Positions 7,604-18,476 of a DNA stretch of 38,794 bases are shown in pieces. Below the pieces are notes generated by a model. That model did no database searches. It was not told the origin of the DNA and saw nothing but the letters and a program-made list of their open reading frames with translations. How positions within the stretch are numbered: position 1 is the first letter of the stretch; every line of letters begins with the position of its first letter. Origin of the DNA: Treponema sp. (GTDB lineage: Bacteria > Spirochaetota > Spirochaetia > Treponematales > Breznakiellaceae); assembly GCA_031276815.1 (NCBI GenBank), contig JAISMJ010000096.1, positions 1 to 38,794 of the forward strand. The letters run 5' to 3'. Position numbers and translations under genes: made by a program.

Positions 7604-9886
7604 TCACGTATGTTCCGCTGCCACAACACCCGTGTCTTCCTTTTTCTCCTTGGTCTCTTTCGGATACTCTATACGCGAATGATAGTAACTTGCCAGCACG
7701 CGGACAAACGCCTTTTTAATGGTTTCCAAATCTCGGAATGTGAGTTCCGATTCGGCGAGCAGTCCGTGTTCGAGCTTGCTGTTGATAAGCGTCTGGATGA
7801 ATTCTTCGATTTTTATCGCGGTTTTCTTCTCAAGCGTCCGCACTGCGGCTTCCGCCGTATCGGCTAGCATGACTACCGCGGATTCCCGCGAACGCGGCGG
7901 ATTGCCCGGATAGGAAAAATCCTCAATGCTCACCTCTTTCTCCTGTTCAAGCGCCTTGTGGTAAAAAAATTGTATAACCGAATTCCCGTGGTGTTCCGCA
8001 ATGATGTCTATAACCTGCTTGGGAAGCTTCATGTTGCGCCCTTTTTCAATACCGAGTTTAACGTGGCTACGCAAAATAGTGGCCGAGAGACGCGGCGGAA
8101 TCTCGTCATGTTTATTATGACCGGACTGGTTTTCCACAAAGTATTCAGGCTGCTCCATTTTACCGATGTCGTGGTAATACGCGCCGACCCGCGCAAGAAG
8201 GGAATTCGCTCCAATTTCCTGACACGCGGCTTCGGCAAGCTGCGCCACCATGAACGAGTGGCTGTAGGTACCGGGCGCTATGGTGAAAAGCCGTCTTATG
8301 GCGGGCGCATTCAGATCGGACAACTCAATGAGCCTGAATGTAGTCGCCGCGTTAAGACCGCTTTCCAGAAGCGGCAGAATACCCAAAACGAGCATACCGG
8401 ACGCCATACCGTTAAATGCAGCCCAGAACAACAGCATGGGATAGTCTTTCGCTGGCGAATGTTGTATAAGCATTACCGCAATAACCGCAATGCAGTTCGC
8501 CGCGGCAATGAAGATACCGGCTTTCACCAGATCCATGCGGCGTTCGGCGTTATGCAGGGTACAGGAACCTACAATGCCCGACACAAGGGCTATAATATAT
8601 GCCGGCAAGTCAAAAGAGCCGGTAAGGAAACTCGCGAGAGGCAGTACAAACGCCCATGCAAAGGCAAGATAGGAGCCTATCAAGATGGAAGGCAGCATGA
8701 TCGCCAATGCCGTAGGAAGCAGGAGCGAAATCGGAAAGAAGTCGTTGTTAAAGGGAAGGGTTTTCGCCAGCGCCGCTCCAATGATATACAGGCTCGTGAG
8801 TGCAGTAAGCAGGTAAATTTCACCGTCGCTCAAATTCCGTCCTATGATTTTAACGTATCCGATAAAAATAAAAAGAACGTAGAGCATAAGGAGGAGGAAA
8901 ATCTGTCCTACTATGCCGCGAACATCATTTTCGGACAGGGCGGAACTCAAAGCGTTTAGGGAAACCATATCTTCTTCTTTTACGATAAATCCTTTCTTTA
9001 TGATCCGCTGTCCCTGTTCAATATGAATAAAAGCCGGTTTGACACGGGCGGACGCTTCTTGTATCCGTTCCTCGGTATCTGTTTTTGAGAAGAACAGGTT
9101 TTCCAGAAAGAAGTGTTTGAGCAGATCGTAGCCTATGCTCTTGAGCGCGGCGGATGCGGTAGGATCGAGATACGTATTCATGCGGTCTCTCAAAGTAGCC
9201 AGCGTAACGATACGATCGAGACTCACTTGCTCCCGGCTGGTACGGGTACCCGAATGTCGCACCACTTCAACTGTGATAGGGTTATATCTGATAAGCTCGT
9301 TTCCCGGCAGGGAAAAAATCCCTTCTTCCATGAAATGGATAAGGATTTTCTTAGCATCCGAAAGTATTTGCCTCCATTCGGGATTCTGGGAAAGAGTATC
9401 CAATGTTTCTATGGGAAATACGTTGGGGAATTCCGAGTAAATCAGCTCACGGAAATCTTCGGAACCGGTTTCTTCTTCCGTAGTATTTTTTTCAACTTTT
9501 TCAGCTTTCTCAAAAAAATTGTAACACAGGGAAACAAAACGGTCGTAGTGTTGTTCGGCTTCGAGGTTCTTTTCGCTTACATAGAGGAAGACCGCAGGCA
9601 CAAGGCGTTTCTGCTCTTCAATGAGCCGGTTCGTTGCATCTTCATCTATGTAAGAAACCGGTTTTGTCGCTTCCACATCGTGTTCCGCGACTTTTCCAAC
9701 TTCAAATTCGCTTAAATTACCGATACCGGTATTGGAATTCGCCGAATTTATCGCCACGCTCGCCGAAAGCAGAAATGCAATAAATGTGGCAACCGCCGGA
9801 CCCCGGCGTATCTTCGCATCCTTGATTCGTTTGAGTATGACATTGATGCATACTTCACGCAGATTATGGTTATTTTTCGTTGTCAT
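7604..9886 (-). CDS. pgpH: 7TM-HD family cyclic-di-AMP phosphodiesterase
   Basis: Membrane enzyme that hydrolyses the second messenger c-di-AMP. The 760 residues show an N-terminal membrane anchor (about 30-47), a large extracytoplasmic domain (about 60-320), seven membrane helices (about 325-505) and a cytoplasmic HD domain. The metal-binding residues include H543 (YSHSFMVAQLAE) and H572-D573 (YYHDIGKMEQPEYF), with further histidines in IIAEHHGNSVIQFFYHKA. Length and layout match PgpH. The start overlaps the end of phoH by 17 bp, so the genes are translationally linked. In many bacteria ybeY follows phoH-pgpH; here that place is taken by an unrelated coiled-coil gene. Confidence 0.93.
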   Translation of the reverse strand: MTTKNNHNLREVCINVILKRIKDAKIRRGPAVATFIAFLLSASVAINSANSNTGIGNLSEFEVGKVAEHDVEATKPVSYIDEDATNRLIEEQKRLVPAVFLYVSEKNLEAEQHYDRFVSLCYNFFEKAEKVEKNTTEEETGSEDFRELIYSEFPNVFPIETLDTLSQNPEWRQILSDAKKILIHFMEEGIFSLPGNELIRYNPITVEVVRHSGTRTSREQVSLDRIVTLATLRDRMNTYLDPTASAALKSIGYDLLKHFFLENLFFSKTDTEERIQEASARVKPAFIHIEQGQRIIKKGFIVKEEDMVSLNALSSALSENDVRGIVGQIFLLLMLYVLFIFIGYVKIIGRNLSDGEIYLLTALTSLYIIGAALAKTLPFNNDFFPISLLLPTALAIMLPSILIGSYLAFAWAFVLPLASFLTGSFDLPAYIIALVSGIVGSCTLHNAERRMDLVKAGIFIAAANCIAVIAVMLIQHSPAKDYPMLLFWAAFNGMASGMLVLGILPLLESGLNAATTFRLIELSDLNAPAIRRLFTIAPGTYSHSFMVAQLAEAACQEIGANSLLARVGAYYHDIGKMEQPEYFVENQSGHNKHDEIPPRLSATILRSHVKLGIEKGRNMKLPKQVIDIIAEHHGNSVIQFFYHKALEQEKEVSIEDFSYPGNPPRSRESAVVMLADTAEAAVRTLEKKTAIKIEEFIQTLINSKLEHGLLAESELTFRDLETIKKAFVRVLASYYHSRIEYPKETKEKKEDTGVVAAEHT

Positions 9887-10841
9887 AAGCTTGTATTATC
9901 TTCTTAATAAGAACATTACGGACAACATCCGTTGTATGGAGGTAGGAAAAATGTATCCCTTCAATATTTTTGAGCAGGGAAACCGCATGAATCAACCCGG
10001 AATCGACTCGTTTTGGCAGATCAATTTGAGTTATATCTCCCGTGATAATGGAACGCGAGCCTTGTCCAAGCCGTGTCAAAAACATCTTCATCTGTTCTTT
10101 GGTGGTATTCTGCGCTTCATCAAGGATGATGATGCTGTCGTTGAGACTCCGTCCCCGCATGTATGCAAGGGGCGCTATCTCTATCGCCCTCATATCTTCA
10201 AGCCGGTGAATGACTTCAAACGGCACGAGGGATTCCATTGCATCGTACAGAGGCCGCACATACGGATTTATCTTCTGGGCGAGATCGCCGGGCAAAAATC
10301 CAAGACTCTCCCCCGCCTCCACCACCGGACGGGTCAGTACCAGCTTTCGAATCTTCTTCGATAGTATGAGACGAAGCGACTCGGCAACGGCAAGATAGGT
10401 CTTACCGGTACCCGCAGGTCCTATACAGAAACTGATATTGCACGAGCGCATACCCTGTATGTACTGAGCCTGATTCCCGCTTCGCGGGTACACGCGGCTG
10501 AATCCGCTTGGAATATGGATAACCGCTTCCCGTATGGGATCACGCTCCGGCGCGGCTGCCTCCACGGTACCGGCAAGCGCCGTAACATACTCGCTTGAAG
10601 GGCTTTCGCCGGAACGCGCCGCGGCAACAAGACTGTCTATCACCGCCTTAAACCGCGTAATGACTGCTGCGTCTGTGTGTTCAATGCGTATCTCGTTGCC
10701 GCGCGCGCACACCCGCCCGCCTAATTCCGTCTCAAGCGTTTTCAGATTGCCGTCATTCGCGCCACATACCCTTGATAGAATATCCTGATTATCCAGAACA
10801 ACGACTATTTCTAAATTTTCTAAATTCTCCAAATTTTCCAA
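9870..10841 (-). CDS. phoH: PhoH-like ATPase
   Basis: Cytoplasmic P-loop NTPase of the PhoH family, thought to act with YbeY in RNA processing. Of the 323 residues, about 1-110 form the family's N-terminal part and the ATPase domain follows. Walker A is GPAGTGKTYLAVAESL, Walker B is IIILDEAQNT, and VLTRPVVEAGESLGFLPGD is the highly conserved family motif. The start is uncertain: TTG 10841 opens a low-complexity ENLENLENLE run made of 9-bp units next to T-tracts, with AAGGGGG about 17 nt upstream; TTG 10832 is an alternative. The short repeats and T-tracts could slip and alter the N-terminus. Confidence 0.92.
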   Translation of the reverse strand: MENLENLENLEIVVVLDNQDILSRVCGANDGNLKTLETELGGRVCARGNEIRIEHTDAAVITRFKAVIDSLVAAARSGESPSSEYVTALAGTVEAAAPERDPIREAVIHIPSGFSRVYPRSGNQAQYIQGMRSCNISFCIGPAGTGKTYLAVAESLRLILSKKIRKLVLTRPVVEAGESLGFLPGDLAQKINPYVRPLYDAMESLVPFEVIHRLEDMRAIEIAPLAYMRGRSLNDSIIILDEAQNTTKEQMKMFLTRLGQGSRSIITGDITQIDLPKRVDSGLIHAVSLLKNIEGIHFSYLHTTDVVRNVLIKKIIQAYDNEK

Positions 10842-10950
10842 AAAATTTAAAAAAATCCCCCTTACTAGTATTCAGTGTAACTGCTTATTATATAAGTAGT
10901 CAAGTAGGGAAAGACATGAAGAGGCGTTTATGTAAAATCCTATAAACTAC

Positions 10951-10979
10951 TTGAATTCTTTCATAAATATTGCTATATT
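10951..10979 (+). promoter_or_regulatory. Sigma-70 promoter of the EF-G operon
   Basis: TTGAAT (10951-10956), exactly 17 bp, then TATATT (10974-10979). The predicted start near 10986 gives a leader of about 76 nt that ends in a GAGGAG ribosome site 9 nt before the EF-G ATG. The region is AT-rich and lies between divergent phoH and EF-G genes. Confidence 0.6.
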
Positions 10980-11061
10980 CTATCGCTATCCGCAAAATTA
11001 AAGTACGCTTTAGTTTTGAATTTTTAGCAAAAGGAAATAGGAAATTGAGGAGAATTATTTT

Positions 11062-13149
11062 ATGAGCATCGACATCTGTAAGATGCGGAACATCGGAATC
11101 AGCGCGCATATTGACTCAGGAAAGACGACACTTTCTGAACGTATTCTGTTTTACAGTAATAAAATTCATATCATCCGCGAAGTGCGGGGCAAAGATGGAG
11201 TGGGCGCGACCATGGATTCCATGGACCTTGAACGGGAGCGCGGCATCACGATCCAAAGCGCCGCGACTCAAGTGGAATGGAAAGAGCATACCATCAATCT
11301 GATCGATACGCCCGGACACGTTGATTTTACTATTGAAGTTGAGCGGTCCTTGCGGGTCTTGGACGGAGCGATTCTCGTGCTGTGCGCGGTGGGCGGCGTA
11401 CAATCCCAATCAATCACGGTGGACAGGCAGCTCAAACGCTACCACGTGCCGCGCATCGCCTTCGTGAATAAATGCGACCGCGCGGGAGCGAATCCTTTTA
11501 AGGTAAAAAACCAACTGCGGGAAAAGCTGGGGCTTAACGCGATTATGATACAGATTCCCATAGGGCTTGAAGATAAACTCGAAGGCATGGTTGATCTCGT
11601 TACTCAGAAAGCCCTGTACTTTGACGGCGACAGCGGCGAAACCGTACGGGTTGCCGAAATTCCGGCGCACCTCAAGGCGGACGCCGCGAAGTTCCGCGAA
11701 GAAATGCTTGACGCGATTTCCATGTTTGATGATACGCTCATGGAACTGTTGATGGAAGGCGCGGATATACCGGAAGACAGTATCCGCAGAGCTATCCGCA
11801 AGGGAACGCTGGAGGAAAAGCTTGTACCGGTGATGGTTGGTTCCGCGTACAAAAACAAGGGTATCCAGCCGCTGCTTGACGGCGTTACGTATTACCTGCC
11901 AAATCCTACGGAGGTGAAGAACTATGCGCTTGACATTGACAATAACGAAAAACAAGTGGAGCTTGCTGCGGACGCAACGAAGCCTACGGTTGCGCTTGGT
12001 TTCAAGCTGGAAGACGGCAAGTATGGGCAACTCACCTATGTACGCATTTATCAGGGCGGGCTCAAGAAGGGCGATGAGCTTATGAATACCCGCGCCCGTA
12101 AGCGATTCAAGGTGGGTCGGCTGGTACGTATGCATGCCAATACCATGGAAGACATCACCGAAGGCGTTCCGGGCGACATCGTGGCGCTTTTCGGTATTGA
12201 ATGTGCATCGGGCGATACGTTCTGCGGCGGCGGTCTCAATTACGCCATGTCTTCAATGTACGTGCCGGAGCCCGTTATTTCACTCGCCATTACCCCGAAA
12301 GATAAAAAATCAGCGGATCAAATGGCGAAGGCGCTGAACCGGTTCACGAAGGAAGACCCCACATTTCAGACCTTTGTTGACCCGGAATCGAACCAAACCA
12401 TCATCAAGGGCATGGGCGAGCTTCACCTTGACGTCTATATTGCCCGTATGCAGCGTGAATACAACTGCACAGTTGAAACCGGTATGCCGCAAGTTGCGTA
12501 CCGCGAAACCATCACGGCGCGGGCGGAATTTAACTACACGCATAAAAAACAAACCGGCGGTTCCGGACAATACGGACGCGTCGCGGGGTATATAGAGCCG
12601 TGCGATGTCGAGTATGAGTTTGTAGATACCATTAAAGGCGGCGCGATTCCCACCGAATACATTCCAAGCTGCGACAAGGGTTTTCGGCAGGCGCTTCAGA
12701 AAGGCTCGCTCATCGGTTTTCCCATTGTCAACGTGCGCTGTCTTATCAATGACGGTCAGTCCCATCCGGTGGATTCTTCTGACATTGCGTTCCAGTTGGC
12801 GGCAATCGGCGGCTTCCGCGAATCGTACGCCAAGGCGAAGCCTTGTATCCTTGAGCCGGTTATGCGGGTTACCGTTGAAGGACCAACGGAATTTCAAGGA
12901 AACATTTTTGCCTCAATCAATCAAAGACGTGGTATAATAATTTCATCTACCGAGGATGGAACAAACTCCTGCGTTGAAGCCGAGGTGCCGTTGAGCGAAA
13001 TGTTTGGCTACTCGCCCGCATTGCGGGGAATGACCCAAGGTAAGGCGGAATTCTCTATGGAATTTGAGAAATATGGAAAAGTTCCGGTAAGTATTTCTGA
13101 TGCGCTCATCAAGGAATACGAAGAAAAACGGAAAAAGGAGCAGAAATGA
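11062..13149 (+). CDS. fusA: Translation elongation factor G (spirochaete/mitochondrial-like type)
   Basis: GTPase that drives ribosome translocation (or, in some paralogues, recycling). All five domains are present in 695 residues. G1 is AHIDSGKTT, switch I/G2 is [13 protein letters not shown]3 is DTPGHVDF and G4 is NKCD. Domain IV has [12 protein letters not shown] and [17 protein letters not shown], and the protein ends in a basic helix. HIDSGKTT instead of the common HIDAGKTT or VDHGKTT is typical of the EF-G type shared by spirochaetes, planctomycetes and mitochondria (spdEFG/mtEFG1). Start: ATG with GAGGAG. The stop overlaps the next gene's start (ATGA). Confidence 0.95.
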   Translation: MSIDICKMRNIGISAHIDSGKTTLSERILFYSNKIHIIREVRGKDGVGATMDSMDLERERGITIQSAATQVEWKEHTINLIDTPGHVDFTIEVERSLRVLDGAILVLCAVGGVQSQSITVDRQLKRYHVPRIAFVNKCDRAGANPFKVKNQLREKLGLNAIMIQIPIGLEDKLEGMVDLVTQKALYFDGDSGETVRVAEIPAHLKADAAKFREEMLDAISMFDDTLMELLMEGADIPEDSIRRAIRKGTLEEKLVPVMVGSAYKNKGIQPLLDGVTYYLPNPTEVKNYALDIDNNEKQVELAADATKPTVALGFKLEDGKYGQLTYVRIYQGGLKKGDELMNTRARKRFKVGRLVRMHANTMEDITEGVPGDIVALFGIECASGDTFCGGGLNYAMSSMYVPEPVISLAITPKDKKSADQMAKALNRFTKEDPTFQTFVDPESNQTIIKGMGELHLDVYIARMQREYNCTVETGMPQVAYRETITARAEFNYTHKKQTGGSGQYGRVAGYIEPCDVEYEFVDTIKGGAIPTEYIPSCDKGFRQALQKGSLIGFPIVNVRCLINDGQSHPVDSSDIAFQLAAIGGFRESYAKAKPCILEPVMRVTVEGPTEFQGNIFASINQRRGIIISSTEDGTNSCVEAEVPLSEMFGYSPALRGMTQGKAEFSMEFEKYGKVPVSISDALIKEYEEKRKKEQK

Positions 13150-13844
13150 CCACAGAAGATTTGATACAGCGCAGCCCCATACGGATTTTTGAACAATCCA
13201 TTCACGGGGGCTTGAAAGGCGGGGAAATCGGTATTATTGCGGCGCCGAACGGTATCGGTAAGACGTCCGTTCTGGTTCAGATCGCCTTATATAAATTATT
13301 GCAATCGCATAAAGTCATCCATGTATCGTTTATTCGGCATACAGACCATGTTCTTTCATGGTACGAGGATATTTTTGACGAATTTACCAAGAAAAAGAGC
13401 CTTGATCACGCAAATGAAGTGAAAAACAGCCTTGTTAAGAACAGAGTGTTGATGAACTTCAATCAGGAAGGCATGACTCACGATCAGATATTGAAGAGTC
13501 TGCGTTCCCTGATCGTTGAAGGCGGCTTCAAGGCGGAATCCCTCATTATTGACGGGTTTGATTTTTCCCTTGCACATGCGGAACTTTTCAAGGCGGTTAA
13601 ACAGTTTGCCGCCGAACTCGAACTTTCCGTATGGTACAGTTGCTCGATACGCGAGGGCGCGTATGACAACCGGAAAATCCCGCTTGTGTTCAAGGAGCAT
13701 AGTGGCGTCATTGATGTGGTCATCACGCTTGAGCAGAAATCTTCCTACATAGAGCTTTTCGTATCCAAAGATAGAAACGTATATAACCCGTCCTCCACGC
13801 CGTTAAAGCTCGATCCCAAAACACTGCTGGTATTAGAGGCGTAA
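13146..13844 (+). CDS. RecA/KaiC-like P-loop ATPase, function unknown
   Basis: A 232-residue ATPase of the RecA superfamily. [19 protein letters not shown] is the Walker A region, SLIIDGFDF the Walker B, and the spacing between them and the VWYSCSIRE strand resembles a single KaiC or DnaB-like core without extra domains. No DNA-binding or kinase residues can be named. It overlaps EF-G by four bases (ATGA), so its synthesis is coupled to that of a translation factor; the reason is unknown. I believe similar genes beside EF-G or HAD phosphatase genes occur in other spirochaetes, but this needs a search. Confidence 0.8.
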   Translation: MTTEDLIQRSPIRIFEQSIHGGLKGGEIGIIAAPNGIGKTSVLVQIALYKLLQSHKVIHVSFIRHTDHVLSWYEDIFDEFTKKKSLDHANEVKNSLVKNRVLMNFNQEGMTHDQILKSLRSLIVEGGFKAESLIIDGFDFSLAHAELFKAVKQFAAELELSVWYSCSIREGAYDNRKIPLVFKEHSGVIDVVITLEQKSSYIELFVSKDRNVYNPSSTPLKLDPKTLLVLEA

Positions 13845-14020
13845 TACAAAGCGTCCTTTCAGATATGGACGGCGTTATCTACCGCGGCGCGCGCCCGCTT
13901 CCCGTATCGGATGGGTTTGTGCGCCGGAGGCATAACGCCGGCGCCGGATTCTTTTTCAACAAGATATGTTCTAAAAAAAATTCAAACGTCAATAGACGGC
14001 TGTTTTATCCTTTTCAATAA
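13841..14020 (+). pseudogene. 5' stump of a NagD-like HAD phosphatase gene
   Basis: Reading from 13841, overlapping the ATPase stop, the frame gives VLSDMDGVIYRGARPLP and then GFVRRRHNAGAGFFF. This is the start of NagD/4-nitrophenylphosphatase-type HAD hydrolases, including the catalytic DMDG motif with its nucleophile Asp. After about residue 40 the similarity ends, the conserved T-N-N-S motif is absent and the frame stops at 14018. The first codon is GTA, not a start. So the gene has lost its start and about five sixths of its length, and the break lies about 150 bp before repeat array 2. Confidence 0.7.
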
Positions 14021-14148
14021 CGAATTTCATCTTCAAGACGTTTTATGAACCATAAAGAATCCCGCGCTACTTTCGCGGAGATCCACTGTTTGATATAAAA
14101 AATGGAATAGCGGCTCGTAGAACGGATAACATGACTTGATACGGCAAT
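14014..14148 (-). pseudogene. Possible C-terminal gene remnant
   Basis: On the minus strand a frame of about 45 codons reads GIAVSSHVIRSTSRYSIFYI and then KQWISAKVARDSLWFIKRLE before a stop at 14014-14016. The aromatic and amphipathic make-up looks like a real protein end, but there is no start or ribosome site and I do not recognise the family. It lies between the HAD stump and repeat array 2 and may be the tail of another lost gene. Confidence 0.3.
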
Positions 14149-14168
14149 TCCACAGTTATAAGAGGTTA

Positions 14169-14714
14169 TAACTTGCAGTACAAAAAAGATAACGTGGGTT
14201 ACAAGGATTATAACTTGAGTTAGAAAGATTGTAACTCGAGTTAGAAAAAGTATAACTCGGGTTAGAAAGATTGTAACTCGGGTTAGAAAAATAATAACTC
14301 GAGTTAGAAAAAGTATGACTTAAGTTAGAAAAATAATAACTCGGGTTAGAAAAAGTATAACTCGAGTTAGAAAAAGTATGACTCAAGTTAGAAAAATAAT
14401 AACTCGGGTTAGAAAAAGTATAACTCAAGTTAGAAAAATAATAACTCGAGTCAGAAAGATTGTAACTCGGGTTAGAAAAAGTATGACTCGAGTCAGAAAA
14501 ATAATAACTCGGGTTAGAAAAAGTATGACTCAAGTTAGAAAGATTGTAACTCGGGTTAGAAAAAGTATGACTCGAGTCAGAAAGATTGTAACTTGAGTTA
14601 GAAAAAGTATAACTCGAGTTAGAAAAATAATAACTCGAGTCAGAAAGATTGTAACTCAAGGCACAAAGGCTATATCTTACATTACAAGATGTATACATTG
14701 AGTTATCAAGAAAA
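14169..14714. repeat. 21-bp palindrome array 2 (about 26 units)
   Basis: About 26 units with an invariant 21-bp period: a 12-bp palindromic core plus a 9-bp spacer. Core forms are TAACTCGAGTTA, TAACTCGGGTTA, TAACTTGAGTTA, TGACTCGAGTCA, TGACTTAAGTTA, TGACTCAAGTTA and TAACTCGAGTCA. They differ almost only by transitions, and many keep full or G-T pairing. Only three spacers occur in the middle: GAAAAAGTA, GAAAGATTG and GAAAAATAA, in mixed order. Every TGACT core follows the GAAAAAGTA spacer. The first two and last three units are degenerate. The array lies between the convergent ATPase/HAD stump and clpB. The spurious ORFs across it are not taken as genes. Confidence 0.93.
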
Positions 14715-14751
14715 CATCTTCCGTTAGAAAGCGGGGAGGAGAGGGCGGAAA

Positions 14752-14794
14752 GGCTCTATCCGGCGCCGCGGAGACCGGCGCGTTGGATAGAGCC
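14752..14794. other. Large hairpin downstream of clpB
   Basis: Perfect 10-bp arms GGCTCTATCC (14752-14761) and GGATAGAGCC (14785-14794) enclose a second stem GCGCCG/CGGCGC. It lies about 130 bp past the clpB stop. For leftward transcripts it is followed only by TTTCC, so it is at best a weak terminator; it may instead protect the 3' end. Confidence 0.45.
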
Positions 14795-14924
14795 GCGCGT
14801 ACCCGCGATACGAGGGCGGCTGCCGAAGATTCCGGCGCGGAATGACCGTCTGCGGGCGCGGACGGGTTTTACTCTCAAAACGCCGCCCTTGCCGGCTGCC
14901 GCTGTCTTGATGCCGCGCGGGGCG

Positions 14925-17537
<2,613 letters not shown>

Positions 17538-17543
17538 ACAAAA

Positions 17544-17572
17544 AAGATACAAAAAAGCAGACCAATCGGCAA
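17544..17572 (-). promoter_or_regulatory. Promoter of clpB, predicts leaderless mRNA
   Basis: On the minus strand, TTGCCG (17567-17572), a 17-bp spacer and TATCTT (17544-17549). The -10 box ends 6 nt before ATG 17537, so transcription should begin at or beside the start codon. The -35 box is imperfect, so a heat-shock factor could be involved. Confidence 0.5.
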
Positions 17573-17831
17573 GTTTTTTCTCCCTTCAGCGTTGTCAGCA
17601 AAGGCGGCGCATGACTCTTCGTCTGAAAGATGCAGGCGGCAGGCATGCGCTCACCAGAGCAGGGCTACATAGAGCCGAATGAACGGCGGTTTTCGCGTAT
17701 AGGTTAAAGGCAGAAAACGGTACCTTGATTTCACGCTTTTTGCTTTCATACACGCTCGCTGACGGCGGATGCCGCGGTCTTGTAAAGAACAAACTCTTTA
17801 CAAGCGATTTCCATTAAAATCAAAAAAAGTA
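17573..17831. other. Gap upstream of clpB with operator-like inverted repeat
   Basis: No gene seen. Perfect 10-bp arms CTTGTAAAGA (17779-17788) and TCTTTACAAG (17795-17804) flank a 6-nt loop, 28 bp upstream of the strong rightward promoter at 17832. Position and symmetry fit a regulator binding site; there is no T-tract that would make it a terminator. Confidence 0.45.
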
Positions 17832-17860
17832 TTGACATACTTCTATATATGTGATATATA
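17832..17860 (+). promoter_or_regulatory. Strong sigma-70 promoter before the poly-C ORF
   Basis: Perfect -35 TTGACA (17832-17837), 17 bp, and TATATA (17855-17860). It is the closest match to consensus noted in the window. The predicted start near 17867 gives a leader of about 40 nt before ATG 17907. Confidence 0.7.
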
Positions 17861-17906
17861 CTTATTTATATAATCTTAATGTATTCAAGCGGAGTATTAA
17901 TAACGT

Positions 17907-17984
17907 ATGAATAAGCCGTATTATCTAACATATTTAATGAACCGCTATAATCAGTTAGCCCCCCCCCCCCCCCGTGCCGTGTAA
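17907..17984 (+). CDS. Small ORF containing a C15 tract (possible phase-variable leader)
   Basis: Behind the strong promoter and a GGAG (17891-17894, 12 nt from the ATG) is a 25-codon ORF that starts MNKPYYLTYLMNRYNQLA and then runs through a homopolymer of 15 C (17959-17973) as a proline stretch before stopping. If the tract were 16 or 13 C, the frame would instead continue to a stop at 18341-18343, giving about 145 residues with an Arg-rich C-terminus. Whether either product is real is unknown. The extension shows no domain I recognise and may be chance. Confidence 0.35.
   Translation: MNKPYYLTYLMNRYNQLAPPPPRAV
17959..17973. repeat. Homopolymer of 15 C
   Basis: A run of 15 C in a region that is otherwise mixed. 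Tracts of this length slip during replication; poly-G/C tracts are known phase-variation switches in Treponema pallidum. Its length may also be misread by sequencing. Confidence 0.95.
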
Positions 17985-18354
17985 GTCTTGGCTCTAGGGC
18001 GGCGGTAAGCGCGGAACGCGGGGCAAAGCCTGCGCGGTCTCCCTCTCATTCGCAGACCCCGCGAATAAGCGTATATCCATTCTTTTTCTCATATCTGAAA
18101 AACGCCGCTTATAGCGGATCGTGTATATGCCCATCATCAAACGGCGCCGTCCGCGCCATTATTGTACAAAGGAGTCTAGTATGGCAATCACTGACCAATT
18201 ATTTACCCCATAAGGTTCATTCTAGTAAAAAACAGGAGGCGGTTCCAATAAGGAAACGAAGCCTCCAAAGGCGCATACGCCGGGCGTATAGAGCAATACG
18301 CCGTAACAAAGGAAACTTGCCCGTATGGGCGGTTGAAATATAAAAAGAGGAACC
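17985..18354 (+). other. Unassigned leader region with a 10-codon ORF
   Basis: No full gene. AAAGGAG (18168-18174) lies 6 nt before ATG 18181, an excellent translation start, but the frame (MAITDQLFTP) stops after ten codons at 18211. It may be a leader peptide or the stump of a lost gene. The frame that an altered C-tract would open ends at 18343. Confidence 0.35.
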
Positions 18355-18471
18355 CTGAAGCCGGCTCATTCCGCCAAGAATCACACCGGCTTCAGAGTTT
18401 TGCTAAACGCATGGGCATTATAAACGGATGTAGCGTTCTTTGCAATGCGTTTAGTCCTCTTGTTAGGAGGA
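18355..18471 (+). promoter_or_regulatory. Structured 5' leader with three hairpins, last one covering the ribosome site
   Basis: Three consecutive inverted repeats lie just before the lipoprotein ATG. First, CTGAAGCCGG (18355-18364) with CCGGCTTCAG (18386-18395), followed by TTTT at 18398. Second, CTAAACGCAT (18403-18412) with ATGCGTTTAG (18445-18454). Third, TCCTC (18455-18459) with GAGGA (18467-18471), which pairs the AGGAGG ribosome site. The first could be a weak terminator and the third could limit translation. The class is not a known riboswitch to me. Confidence 0.55.
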
Positions 18472-18476
18472 CACGT

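Noticed and set aside
7272-9715. Long plus-strand frames opposite pgpH and its neighbour
   Set aside because: Shadows of well-supported minus-strand genes with no start signals.
14156-14698. 180-codon minus-strand ORF (Ser/Tyr/Asn/Phe heptads) across array 2
   Set aside because: Frame openness follows from the repeat period; both strands are open in part, no start signal, and palindromic cores explain the conservation better.
17538-17830. CIRCE/HrcA operator upstream of clpB
   Set aside because: The inverted repeat found (CTTGTAAAGA/TCTTTACAAG) does not match the CIRCE sequence and lies over 240 bp from clpB.
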